The notes under the pieces: generated by a model
Told to the model about the DNA's origin: nothing
What the model saw: only the letters and a program-made list of their open reading frames with translations
Databases searched by the model: none
Assembly: GCA_023935145.1 (NCBI GenBank)
Contig: CM043698.1
Location: 147,119,625 to 147,183,624, forward strand
DNA: 64,000 nt
DNA from: Bretschneidera sinensis
Lineage: Eukaryota; Streptophyta; Magnoliopsida; Brassicales; Akaniaceae
Direction of reading: 5' to 3'
Part shown: piece after piece, positions 1 to 10,632 of the stretch
How positions within the stretch are numbered: position 1 is the stretch's first letter
Layout of the letters: every line of letters starts with the position of its first letter
Translations under genes and position numbers: made by a program

Positions 1-322
1 AAGAGAGGATAGTATAGAATTGATAGAAAACTTTGTAATAGGACTATCACTTTCTAGCTCTCTTCTTGTTTCTTCAAGAACTTGGATTCTTGAAGAGGAT
101 TGCTGTAACTTTGTAAGAACCATTGAGATAGTGCAGAGAGTTTGGAGGAACTCATGGGGACATAGGCACATTGCCGAACCTCGATAACAATTGCTTGTCT
201 TCTTTTCTTTCTTTTATTTTCTGTTCTTGTGTTTGATTGCTATTTTTCTTTCTACAAGTCATTCAAGACTTGGGTGTTTGGAAGATCACCACCTGGGCAT
301 CTTGTCAAGGTGATTTCCAACA
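1..322 (+). repeat. Copia-1 5' LTR, 3' part only
   Basis: This sequence matches the last part of the 3' LTR at 5353-5675 almost base for base and ends in CCAACA just before the primer-binding site. The first ~700 bp of this LTR lie outside the window. Confidence 0.93.
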
Positions 323-323
323 G

Positions 324-335
324 TGGTATCAGAGC
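324..335 (+). other. Copia-1 primer-binding site (tRNA-iMet)
   Basis: TGGTATCAGAGC begins one base after the LTR end. It is the usual complement of the 3' end of plant initiator methionine tRNA, the primer for minus-strand DNA synthesis in most plant copia elements. Confidence 0.93.
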
Positions 336-564
336 TAAGCAGCTGGTTATCGGAGCAAGAAGTAGAAGGTACGGATGTCAAGACTCCAAGAATCAAAGAT
401 CAAACTTCTTGGGTGATTCAAGAACGGTGTAAAGATCAAGATCCGGTCGTGTTCTTGAAGGTTGATTCAAGAACGGTGTTAAAGATCCATCTTCGATCTG
501 TGTTCTTGAAGTTGAAGAAAGCAGTTGTGGTTAGTGCACAAATCTGGGATCTTGTCCGCAAAAG

Positions 565-1395
565 ATGGCTTCAAATTTATGTGTGGAGAAGTTTGATGGA
601 AAGGGGGACTTTGCCCTATAGAAGCAGAAGATCAAGGCGGTTCTAATGCAGCAAAAAATGGACTTGGCTATTGGAGAAGATGATACTTTTCCAGCAAGTG
701 TCACGGAGGACCAGCGGACCGAGATGAAGAAGATGGCTTACAGCACCATTTTCTTGCACATGTCGGATAGTGTCACAAGGGAGTGCGGAGACTCGGAGGA
801 TCCGGCTGTCATATGGAAGAAACTAGATGAGTTGTTTCTTACCAAAACTCTCCCTAACAAAATTTATCTTCTTAAAAGAATCTTTGCTTTTAAAATGGAC
901 CCTAGTAAGGAGTTGCAAGATAATCTTGATTTCTTTAACAAGCTAGTTCAAGATTTGAATAGCTGTAGCATTACTTTTCTGGATGATCAATTGGCTGTCA
1001 TTTTATTAAATTCACTTCCAGATTGCTTTGATAATTTGATTAATGCAATTGAGTATGGAAGGGATTCTTTGACAAAGGAGATTGTGATCAATGCCATAAG
1101 GGCACATGATTTCAAAGCCAAGATAAAGGAGACATCAAGTGGTGAAGGGCTGTTCGTAAGAGGAAGGCCAGCAGCTCGGAATGGCAACAACAACCATGGC
1201 AGCTACTGGGAGAAATCAAGAGGTAGAGGGCAGAGCCATGGGAGATCCCACTCCAAGACAAGATATGGAGGAGGAAAGAGATGCTTCTACTGCAACAAGG
1301 AGGGCCATTTCAAGAAAGACTGCAAGAAGAGGTTATGGGATGAGAGGAGAAGCCATACCAACAATGGAGGGGCTTCGGTTGCCAAGGGAGAATAG
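565..1395 (+). pseudogene. Copia-1 gag (nucleocapsid) with one internal stop
   Basis: Structural Gag protein of a copia element. The start ATG (565) is chosen because the N-terminus (MASN...VEKFDGKGDF) aligns with the gag starts of copia-2 (20901) and copia-3 (57707). A TAG at 619-621 replaces the Trp codon found in the other copies. The frame then stays open over the UBN2-type gag core and an Arg/Gly-rich linker to a CCHC zinc knuckle (CFYCNKEGHFKKDC). It ends at TAG 1393-1395, the same amber codon as in copia-2. This copy keeps a segment of about 65 codons (roughly 927-1117) that both other copies lack, and has only one unit of the RG-rich repeat that is triplicated in them. Confidence 0.9.
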
Positions 1396-4300
1396 CAAGA
1401 TGAGGTTTGTTGTGTGCTCAAATGTGAGCAGGAGGCAAGGCAGTGGAAAATGGATTCTTGATTCCGGGTGCACCTACCATATGTGCCTTAACAAAGAATG
1501 GTTCAAGAATTTCAAGGAGATCAATGAAGGAAGGGTATGCTTGGGGAATGACAATTCTTGCCAAGTAAAAGGGATTGGAGACATCTAATTGAGGATATTT
1601 GATAGAGTCACAAGGTTGTTGCGAAATGTAAGATATCTTCCAGATTTGAAGAGGAACTTGATCTCATTGGGACAGCTGGATTCCATTGGGTACACATGCA
1701 AATTAGAGGGAGGAAAAATCAAGGTGGCCAAGGGATCTTTGGTAGTGATCAAGGCAGCAAGAAACGATGGACTCTATGAGATGATCAGAGAAACAGAAAC
1801 CAATGATCAAGCAGCAAGCTTGATGGCTGAGCTGGACAAGGCAGCCCTTTGGCACACTCGCTTGGGAGATATGAGCGAAAAAGGGCCTGCAAGTGCTTAG
1901 CAAGGAAGGTCTACTTAGTGGTGACAAAGTAGAAAAACTGGATTTCTGTGAGAGCTGTGTTCTTGGGAAGCAACACCGGGTCAGCTTCAACACCAGAGTG
2001 CACAAGTCTAAGGGGATCCTTGATTACATTCATTCGGACCTTTGGGGACCAGCAAGAACACCAACACAGGGAGGTAACTTTTACTTTCTGTTTTTAATTT
2101 ATGATTATTCAAGAAGAGTGTGGGTTTATTTGCTTAGGAATAAATCTGATGCCTTAAATAAATTTGTTATGTTAAAGAAATTGTTGGAAACCCAAACTAG
2201 TAGGGTAGTTAAAGCTTTACGAACCGATAATGGCTTAGAATTTTGCAACAAGGATTTTGATAAATTCTGTGAATTAAATGACATTCTAAGACATAGGACA
2301 GTTGTAAAAACACCCCCAGCAAAATGGAGTTGCTGAAAGAATGAATCAAACCCTTATGGAAAAAGTTAGGTGCATGCTAATAGGATCCGAGTTACCAAAA
2401 TATTTTTGGGGTGAAGCTGTAGCAACAGCTGCATACTTGGTGAATAGATCACCCTCTAGAGCAATAGAGCTCAAGACTCCCATGGAGATGTGGAGTGGAA
2501 AACCCCCTTAATTAAACAACCTTAAGACTTTTGAGTGTGCAGCATATGCACATCAAAAGGAGGATAAACTTGGCTCTAGGTCTAGAAAATGTGTATTTCT
2601 AGGATATGGTGATGGGGTTAAGGGATATAGGTTGTGGTCCTTAGAAAAGAAGGGCATGAAACTGATGTAAGTAGGGATGTTGTCTTTAATGAATTATTAT
2701 TTCCCTACTTGGAGCAAACTAACCTTGCAGAGGCTAGTGAGCAAACCAGTCCAGAAATTATTGAGCATCGCATAAAGGAGCACTCGGTTCAGGTAGAGCA
2801 GAGGAGGCAAGAGGGTTCAGACCAGGTAGAGCCCTTGGATGAAGGCCAAGAAGCTCAAGAAACTTAAGAAGAGGCTGAACAAGAAGTGGTTGATGCAGTA
2901 AATAACTACCAGCTCACAAGAGATCGGGAAAGAAGAGTGGTTAGACCACCCTTGAGATATGGTTTCGCAAATGCTGTAGATGCAGCAGCTCCTTGGATAG
3001 AATGAGAGATGACTGAACCAGAAACTTACACGGATGCCATGGAGTGTAAGGATTCGTCAAAGTGGCTGCTGGCTATGGTGGAAGAAATGAATTCTTTGAT
3101 GAAGAACAACTCTTGGGAGCTGGTGCCAAAACCAGAAAAACAGAGAGTGGTGGATTGTAGATGGCTCTACAAGATCAAAGAAGGGAACACTCTAGGGGAT
3201 GAAGTCCGATGTAAGGCCAGGCTAGTGGCGAAGGGGTTCACACAAAAAGAAGACATAGATTTCACCGAAATCTTCTCGCCGGTTGTGAAGTACAAGACAA
3301 TACGGATAGTGTTAGCATTAGTGGTCCAATTTGATTGGGAAATCGAGCAAATGGATGTGAAGACTGCATTCTTGCATGGACCATTTTCATGAGGCAACCT
3401 AAAGGCTATGAGGAAGGAAGGCAGGGAGAGCTAGTGTGCAAATTGAAGAAGTCTCTCTATGGCCTGAAGCAATCACCTCGGCAATGGAACAAGAGGTTTG
3501 ATTCCTTTGTAATTAGCTTGGGTTTCATGAGAAGCTGTTATGATTCTTGTTTGTACTATATGGGGCAAAAAAATGAGGAGATGGTGATCATCCTCATTTA
3601 TGTTGATGACATGCTGCTGGTTGGCAGCAGCATGGAGAGGATAAAGAAATTAAAGGCTCAACTCAGTGAAGAGTTTGAGATGAAGGATCTTGGCCATGCA
3701 AAGAAGATCCTTGAGTTGTGTATCATCTGGAAAAGGGAGAGAAACATATTGAAAGTCTCTCAAACTTCCTACATAGAGAAAATGATATCTAAATTCTCTA
3801 TGGAAGATAGCAAACCAGTGAAGGTTCTCCTTGCTAATCATTTCAAATTCTCCAGCGATCAATGTCCAAGATCGGAGGCAGAGAAGAAAGAAGTGGAGAA
3901 AGTCCCCTACTCTAGTGCTGTTAGTTCTGTTATGTACACTATGGTGAGCACTAGACCAGACATTGCTCATGCAATAAGTGTTCTCAGCAGGTTTATGAGT
4001 AATCCTGGAAATGAGCATTGGCTTGGGATGAAGTGGTTACTAAGTATTTGAAGGGAAGCTTAGAAGTACGGCTGGTGTATGAGAAGAGGGGTAATGCAAT
4101 CTGCCTTGAAGGGTTTGCAGATTCGGACTATGGAGCAGACCAGGATAAAAGGAGATCGATTACCTCCTACTTCTTCAACTTAAACGGATGTTGTGTAAGT
4201 TGGAAGGCTCAGTTGCAGCCAGTGGTAGCACTCTCAACAACCGACGCTGAGTACAAAGCTGCTACGGAGGCCAATAAGGAAGCTATGTGGTGCAAAGGGT

Positions 4301-4569
4301 TGCTTGAAGAGTTGAAGGTACTGGATAAGTAGGTTATGGTCTTTTCGGATAGTCAAAGTGTCTTGCATTTGTGTAAAAATCCAGTGTTCCATGAGAGGAC
4401 AAAGCACATGGATGTTCAGTATCATTTCATTCGGGAAAATGTTACGAAAGGATGCATCCATGTGGACAAGGTTGCCACGGAAGAAAATCCTACGGACTTG
4501 GGTACTAAAGTTTTACCTCTAAGTAAGGTCAATCATTGCCTTGAATTACATAGGATTGGAGTTGGTTAA
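1396..4569 (+). pseudogene. Copia-1 pol: protease, integrase, RT, RNase H (degenerate)
   Basis: Visible in order: protease active site LDSGC (D-S-G at 1460-1468); GAG pre-integrase and HHCC region (about 1848-1990); integrase core with Asp in HSDLWGP (~2035), Asp in RTDNGLEF (~2225) and Glu in NGVAERMN (~2335); RT with MDVKTAFLHG (~3353), YGLKQSPRQW (~3455) and the YVDDM catalytic motif (3599-3613); RNase H with FADSDYG (~4110) and STTDAEY (~4235). Breaks: a frame change just after gag (~1400), TAA 1586-1588, frame changes near 1887, 2320, 3385 and 4045, a stop near 2510 and TAG 4330-4332. The catalytic motifs survive but no full polyprotein could be made. All domains have their usual length, unlike copia-2 and copia-3. 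Confidence 0.92.
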
Positions 4570-4652
4570 TTGGTAACTCAAGATGAGTTTGGATCCCGAA
4601 GCTTTCTGCACAATGGTTCAGGTTTTTTGAACACTTAGACAAAGGTAAAGAT

Positions 4653-5675
4653 TGTTGTTATTTGTCTAAGTTTCAAACATGTCCAAACATGGTCTAAGTT
4701 TGGTTAAACTCCAAAAGAAATATAGAGTATCAAATTTCAGAAAGTCTAATGGCTGCACACATGTGTGTGCCTAAGGTTTGAGCATGGGAAGGTCATGCAC
4801 ACTGCTGTGCAAACTTCTGCACATAAGCAGGAAGTGTGCACACTGCAGTAGAAGGCAGCAGCATCAGGTCAGGGCGCAGCGCACACGCCCAGCGCCATGC
4901 CTCATAGCATGCATGCCATCAGGGACAGCCCCAGTGCCGCACTGTGCAGCACCAGCGCCGCGCCCTCCAGAGTGTCATCCTTCATGCCCTACCTCAGCCC
5001 CGCACCGCGCCCTACTGAGCGCCGCACCGCCCAGGCAAGTTGCTGCACACATAGGTAGCTCGCACAAATACCTCTCCAATGATGTATGCACCACACCAAA
5101 ATGCACAGCATCACTTGGAGAGTGATGAAGGGCTAAGATTCAAGGAAGAACATGATCAAAGGGAGGACAATGAATCTCAAGAATGTCCAAGAATTGAGAG
5201 GCTATAAAAGGGGTTCTCAAGGCCTCATTTCACAATATATACAACACACATACAAGAGAGATTTTTGACATTGTGAGATCATTGTAAACACTTGGAGAGA
5301 ATTGTGTAGAGTGACAAACACAAGAGGGACTCTTTGTTAGGCTGGTTGTAAAGAAGAGAGGATAGTATAGAATTGATAGAAAACTTTGTAATAGGACTAT
5401 CACTTTCTAGTTCTCTCCTTGTTTCTTCAAGAACTTGGATTCTTGAAGAGGATTGCTGTAACTTTGTAAGAACCATTGAGATAGTGCAGAGAGTTCGGAG
5501 GAACTCACGGGGATGTACGCACATTGCCGAACCTCGATAACAATTGTTTGTCTTCTTTTCTTTCTTTGATTTTCTGTTCTTGTGTTCGATTGCTCTTTTT
5601 CTTTCTACAAGTCATTCAAGACTTGGGTGTTTGGAAGATCACTACCTGGGCATCTTGTCAAGGTGATTTCCAACA
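4653..5675 (+). repeat. Copia-1 3' LTR (1,023 bp)
   Basis: It starts TGTTGT and ends CCAACA; the sibling elements start TGTTGG, so the ends form a short inverted repeat. A polypurine stretch (AAAGGTAAAGA) lies just upstream. A TATA box (TATAAA, 5203-5208) lies in a GGCTATAAAAGGGG context kept in all family LTRs. The middle of the LTR is a GC-rich, repeat-prone block (4790-5050) that varies in length between copies. Confidence 0.93.
5203..5208 (+). promoter_or_regulatory. TATA box of the copia-1 LTR promoter
   Basis: TATAAA in the context GAGGCTATAAAAGGGGTT, conserved at the same place in the copia-2 LTRs (20163, 24728) and copia-3 LTRs (near 56971 and 61597). It is the likely Pol II promoter for genomic RNA. 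Confidence 0.7.
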
Positions 5676-5780
5676 TCGAGGGTCCTTTTGGTGCAAGGGA
5701 TAATCCTTTTAATCTATCATTTATTGATTTTAATATATCATCAGAATCATCAAGTCTAATTAAATTTTTTTGTTCAATAT

Positions 5781-7624
5781 TTATTGGGTGTAAAAATAAG
5801 TTGAAATAAATATGAATGGGGCTTCAAAATGATTGGGGGGGACTTCCCTCCCAGGAAGTTTTGCAGTGGAAACACTTACTTTTTCATCAATGGAGTCTAT
5901 GGAGGTGGCAATGGAGTTGAGCTGGTTTGAAATAGTATGAAGAGTTTGATTGGTGAAGTTATTTTGAGAATAAAGATTTTGGATATCTATGGCTAATATC
6001 GAATGATCATCGAGGCCGATGGTTTGCTTAATTGGGGATGTTGTAATGGCAGATGAATAATGGGGCAATTTAATAGCAATTTTCTGTAAATAAGGATGAA
6101 TATATGATATAATTTGGTCATTTGATATTGTCCGTAATTGATTAAGTTGAGTAATAACATCTATTTCTTTAGAGTTTTTTAAATCAAGATGATTCTGAGC
6201 AAAGGGGTTGAATATTTTAGCATTGAATGTGTACATCTCAAAGAAGTCGAAGAAATACACATTGCATTTTAACTCTTTCATGTGAGTGTACCATTCTTCA
6301 TGAATCTGGGATCTTGATTCATTAGAAAAGTTTGCCATAAACCAATCAGTTTTGGCCTTATTTTCTGAAGATAAAAAATCATTCTTAAGTTTGATTTTAT
6401 CGATCTCAAAATCAGATTTCATTATAAGCTCGTGATCTTGAAAAGATAACATATCAGATCGGGTTGGAGAAAATTCTCCATTATTCTTTTTGGACTGTTC
6501 TCCTATTTGAGATGATTCTCCTATTAGAGATTGATCTATAGCTGATTTGAAGGAGTTGGTCTCACAGAATCCTCTAGGTATAACAAGGTCAAAATTGACT
6601 CCTAGTAAACTTTGTTTGGAGTTTCTGGATGACAAATCATAACTATATCGAGGTGGAATAATTTGAGGGTCATCATAGAGTGGAGTTCTAATTCTTCTAG
6701 AACTAGAAGTTCTAGAGAGCTGTGGGGATTCATTAGGTGTAAACCTAATGACCACACTACCATCTCTATGTTCATCAACTTGAGATACATTGGAATTTGC
6801 TATAGCCTTAGGAGGGCATAAGGCTTCAAGCTTCCAATGATCAAGAATAGTGATTTGATCACATTTCAAGAGTTTAGGTGTAATAGTATTAGCATGAAAT
6901 GTATTTGCTTCAGGAAGCAAGGTTTCTCCTGTTTTAGTTTGGAGAAGGGTTTTGGGATTTATTTTTGTAGTCCTAACCTTGTAATAGACTTTATATATCA
7001 AACTCAGGTTCCTGGTGCCTAATTTGATATCTAATCCTTTTAACTGAATATCTAATGTTAAGGTATCAACCAAATTAGGATCATAAAGATCTATTGAAAA
7101 GTTGGGATAACAATTGAAATAGACAGGTCCATTATGAAGATTTGATTCTACAAGTGACAATAATGAATTTGTAAAATTAAGGGGCCTAGCATCCCTTAAA
7201 ATCATTAATACAGGTGTATCAATACCTAAACGATGTAAAGGTTTGATAGCTATTTGTACTAATCCTAGATGCAAATATCTAAAACGTTCTTGCTTATGTT
7301 TTTGTATTGAAAGTAATGAAAGTAATTTAACACTTTCATTTTCTCTATTGATAGAATAGGTTTGTTTCGTAGTTTTAATTGAATAATCAGATTTAAAATC
7401 AAAAGTTTCTATTTGATGTATTCTATTTATATTTTGTTTGGGTATATGCCAATTGAGAAGATCTTGCTCGATCTTGGCAATATTGATTTCTTGACTGTTT
7501 ATAGCACTATTGGGGTCTTGGGGAGTATTATCTAATTGATCATCATATCTTAGAGGAGAGGATGTATTTGATACGGACACAGATGAATCATCACTCTACC
7601 GGTGTCTCCTAATAATCTATTCAT
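5781..7624 (-). pseudogene. EPRV-1 polyprotein N-terminus: movement protein and linker
   Basis: This is the longest surviving viral frame (about 600 codons, open from near 7596 down to the stop at 5781-5783). Residues ~95-220 match the 30K-superfamily movement protein typical of caulimovirids, which helps virions or genomes pass plasmodesmata; landmarks are RYLHLGLVQIAIK, LTLDIQLKGLDIK and LIYKVYYKV. The C-terminal ~200 residues are a charged linker found in all copies. No in-frame ATG precedes the MP core. The best start candidate is the minus-strand ATG at 7624-7622, which is one frame off, so a small break near 7600 is likely. The frame leaves the coat-protein frame at a run of seven G (5835-5841, C on the coding strand), the same tract as in EPRV-2. 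Confidence 0.8.
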
Positions 7625-7840
7625 GAAATGTATATGTTAATAAATCTTTAAAATAGGTTGTTCTACAAGGAATGTTTCCTACCGGTACCACCTACTGGGA
7701 ACATCTTGGAATGGACTTACCAACAATATAACAAGGGCTGACCAACGACTTTACCAAAAAGCAGACACAGCAGAACAGTTGGAAAAAAGCGATATAAACA
7801 TATAAAGAAAATGAACAGAGTATCTAGAGAAACGGAAACA

Positions 7841-7854
7841 TGGCTCTGAGACCA
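7841..7854 (-). other. Viral primer-binding site (tRNA-iMet) of EPRV-1
   Basis: On the minus strand this reads TGGTCTCAGAGCCA, one mismatch from the initiator-tRNA complement TGGTATCAGAGCCA used by caulimovirids to prime reverse transcription and to define map position 1. About 215 bases of leader (7840 down to 7625) with no long ORF follow it before the candidate polyprotein start. The site lies exactly at the inverted junction with EPRV-2. Confidence 0.78.
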
Positions 7855-7856
7855 AA

Positions 7857-8607
7857 TCAATGGAAATCACCCATACCAGAGACCCAATAGATCCTAATAT
7901 TATTACTTATTCAAAATGCAAAATCTTTCGTATCTTATCCCCAGACAAAATCGATGATCATTATAAACCCAAAACCTTTTTTGTCCCATTCGTGCCCCCC
8001 ACATATAATTATTATGATTATCAAAAAGCATGGTATAATATATTCTTCATTAGACCCAAATCTCATTCTTGGTTTATTTTCTTTGACAAAAAGTTTTATA
8101 TCAATATTCCAATATTGATGTTTGAGTGTTGGTTTTCTTTTGGGAGTGACTCATCTATTCTTCATCCTCCTATTAAAGAATCATTAACCTATTTCAAACA
8201 CAATACCAATACTGAAAAAACTTATTCTCATGAGATACTTTTTTATATCATTTTTCCCATTCCTTGGATTATCTCTTGGGATTATGTTATAACTTAAACT
8301 TCTTGGGATTATCTAGCCATAAATCAAGTTTTCAAAGTCAAATGGTGGGAAAAATACGATTGCTCATTTGCTAGCATTGATGTTATCAAAATTTGGTTTT
8401 TTAATAATCCCCAATACTCCAAATATCTTGAAGCACCATCTCGTTCATCAGAACCTAGCAAATTGACCAAACAAGAAAAGAAAAAGAAATCATTAGAGGA
8501 ACTTTCTATCAGACAGTGATGATGAAAGTACTCAGACTCCAGATGGTCAATCCAAGTCACCCTATCAGGATGCACAAGACCCTTCTGATGCATTTGATCT
8601 ATCATAA
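7857..8607 (+). pseudogene. EPRV-2 left ORF2 fragment (unknown function)
   Basis: Middle and C-terminal part of the second viral ORF; its first part is missing because the copy begins at the inverted junction. From MEITH (7860) it is open to TAA 8295-8297 and then continues in the same frame to about 8505. There a one-base shift moves it to a frame ending in an Asp/Ser/Gln-rich tail (SDSDDESTQTPDG...) with TAA at 8605-8607. The protein is rich in Trp, Tyr, Phe and Ile and has a basic Lys/Glu stretch just before the acidic tail. I recognise no enzymatic motif. An ORF of unknown function downstream of the polyprotein is described for florendoviruses. This copy preserves about 190 codons that the right-hand copy has lost. 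Confidence 0.72.
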
Positions 8608-9108
8608 GGTTTCACCAGGCAAAAGAAGACCGATAAATCCAAAAAACCAAAAAGCATATTCCAAACACATCAAAAAGCAAAAGCAAGAAAAAGCCAAAAA
8701 GAAAAAGCAAAATCGACAAAAAGCAGAAGATACTCGACAAAAAATCAGATTCAAGACAAGTTAAAAAACAAAGGCAAAACCGACAAAGAAAAAACAGAAG
8801 ATACTCGTCAAAAAGCAAAAAAGCAGATTCTAGACACGTCAAAAGCAAAAGCAAAAGCAAAAGAAGCCAAAAGCCAAAAAGAAGATTAAAAGCAAATCAT
8901 TCACGGATTCAATTATCTCTTAAGTCTGTATACTCGGATTTGAAGATGGTTGAAGTCCTTAATCAAGAGTCTATAAATGTTTGTATTTTCAATGTAATGG
9001 GCAGAGTATGTTTTGAGAGCGTTTTACTTTGTTTTTTAGAGCAACCACTTCCCTCTTGGCACTGTAAGCCTCTTACTCTGTTCAAATTTATATTTGTATT
9101 TTCAACTG
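8608..9108 (+). promoter_or_regulatory. Viral intergenic promoter region, left copy
   Basis: An A/G-rich imperfect tandem repeat (about 8640-8880, period near 65-75 bp, built from CAAAAAGCAGAAGAT-like blocks) is followed by a TATA box (8972-8978) and a pyrimidine-rich stretch to about 9108. Two CGTCA motifs (8806-8810 and 8837-8841), TGACG on the other strand, resemble the as-1 half-sites of caulimovirus pregenomic RNA promoters. It lies between ORF2 and MP, where the pregenomic RNA promoter is expected, and is repeated at 26646-27140. Confidence 0.7.
8972..8978 (+). promoter_or_regulatory. TATA box, left viral promoter
   Basis: TATAAAT within AGTCTATAAATGTTTGTATT; the right-hand copy has TATATAAA at 27013-27020 in the same context. 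Likely directs pregenomic RNA synthesis. Confidence 0.65.
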
Positions 9109-9116
9109 ATCCACAT

Positions 9117-10632
9117 CATCTCCTCCAAGATATGATGATCAATTAGATCACACTCCCCAAGACCCCAATAGTGCTATAAACAGTCAAGAAATCAATATTG
9201 TCAAGATCAAGCAAGATCTGCTTAATTGGCATACACCCAAACAATATATAGATAGAATATATCAAATAGAAACTTTTGATTTTAAATCTGATTATTCAAT
9301 TAAAACTACGGAACAAACATATTCTATCAATAGAGAAAATGAAAGTGTTAAATTACTTTCATTACCTTCAATACAAATACATAAGTAAGAAGGTTTTAGA
9401 TATTTGCATCTAGGATTAGTACAAATAGCTATCAAACATTTACATCGTTTAGGTATTGATAAACCTATACTATTGATTTTAAGGGATGCTAGGGACCTTA
9501 ATTTTACAAATTCATTATTATCACTTGTAGAATCAAATCTTCGTAATGGACCTGTCTATTTCAATTCTTATCCTAACTTTTCAATAGATCTTTATGATCC
9601 TAATTTGGTTGATACCTTAACATTAGATATTCAGTTAAAAGGATTAGATATCAAATCAAGCACCAGGAACCTGAGTTTGATATATAAAGTCTATTATAAG
9701 GTTATGACTATAAAAATAAATCCAAAAGCCCTTCTCCAAACTAAACCAGAAGAAACCTTGCTTCTTGAAGCAAATACATTTCATGCTAATACTATTACAC
9801 CTAAACTCTTAAAATGGGTTCAAATCACTATTCCTAATCATTGGAAGCTTGAAGCCTTATGCCCTCCTGAGGCTATGGAAAATTCCAATGTATCTCAAAT
9901 TGATGAACATAGAGATAGTAGTGTGGTCATTAGGTTTACACCTAATGAATCCCCATAGCTATCTAGAACTTCTAGTTCTAGAGGAATTAGAACTTCACTC
10001 TATGATGACCCTCAAATTATTCCACCTAGATATAGTAATGATTTGTCATCCAGAAACTCCAAACAAAGTTTATTAGGAGTCAATTTTGACCCTGTTATAC
10101 CTAGAGGATTCTATGAGACCAGCTCCTTCAAATCAGCTATAGATCAATCTCAAATAGGAGAACAGTCCAAAAAGAATAATGGAGAATTTTCTCCAACTCG
10201 ATTTGAGATGTTATCTTATCAAGATTATGAGCTTAATGTTATAATGAAATCTGATTTTGAGATTAATAAAATCAAACTTAAGAATGATTTTTTATCTTCA
10301 GAAAATAAGGCCAAAACTGATTGGTTTATGGCAAACTTTTCTAATGAATCAAGATCCCAGATTCGTGAAGAATGGTACACTCACATGAAAGAAATAAAAT
10401 GCAATGTGTATTTCTTCGACTTCTTTGAGATGTACACATTCAATAATAAAATATTCAACCCCTTTTGCCCAGAATCATCTTGATTTAGAAAACCCTAAAG
10501 AAATAGATGTTATTACTCAACTTATTCAATTATGGACAACTTCAAATGACTAAATTATATCATCTATTCATCCTCCTTTACAGAAAATTGCTATTAAATT
10601 GCCCCATTATTCATCTGCCATTACAGCATCCT
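9117..10632 (+). pseudogene. EPRV-2 movement protein region
   Basis: It aligns with EPRV-1 from RYDDQLD onward. One frame carries the whole MP core and linker with stops at TAA 9386-9388 and TAG 9956-9958, then a frame change near 10468. The 30K-type core is at about 9395-9720 (YLHLGLVQIAIK to LIYKVYYKV). Immediately upstream, the leader and primer-binding site seen in EPRV-1 are missing: promoter sequence up to ~9108 joins almost directly to MP sequence at ~9117. The Athila-type element interrupts the downstream linker at 10632. Not functional. Confidence 0.85.
10628..10632 (+). other. Target-site duplication ATCCT (left) of the Athila-type element
   Basis: ATCCT directly precedes the left LTR and is repeated at 16422-16426. 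The uninterrupted viral sequence in EPRV-3 (CATCCCCATTTAAG, near 53941) confirms the join. Confidence 0.92.

Larger units (their letters stand above)
1..5675 (+). mobile_element. Copia-1: Ty1/copia LTR retrotransposon, 5' end outside window
   Basis: Order is partial 5' LTR, tRNA-iMet primer-binding site, gag with a CCHC knuckle, protease, integrase, RT, RNase H and 3' LTR, which is the Ty1/copia order (integrase before RT). It is inserted in minus-strand viral DNA: the base after the 3' LTR resumes the viral sequence at TCGAGGGTCC, a stretch that is uninterrupted in the viral copies at 16790 and 54297. The left target duplication is outside the window. Coding capacity is destroyed by at least five stops and four frame breaks. 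Unlike copia-2 and copia-3, it keeps full-length gag, RT and RNase H regions, so it represents the parental, non-deleted form of the family. Confidence 0.95.
5676..7854 (-). mobile_element. EPRV-1: endogenous caulimovirid fragment, minus strand
   Basis: Integrated, decayed plant pararetrovirus DNA. Reading leftward it holds a primer-binding site, an untranslated leader, the movement-protein part of a polyprotein and the start of the coat-protein part, where copia-1 cuts it. The protein content matches the plus-strand copies at 9117-10632 and 52786-54219. No integrase or LTR is present, as expected for Caulimoviridae, which integrate by host repair. Assignment to a florendovirus-like group rests on gene order (a single MP-CP-AP-RT-RH polyprotein followed by ORF2) and is an inference. 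This is a relic and not an active virus. Confidence 0.88.

Noticed and set aside
8516..8764. Lys-rich ORF (and its match at 26597-26965)
   Set aside because: It reads the purine-rich promoter repeats; the frame is not kept between copies and lies between ORF2 and the TATA box.
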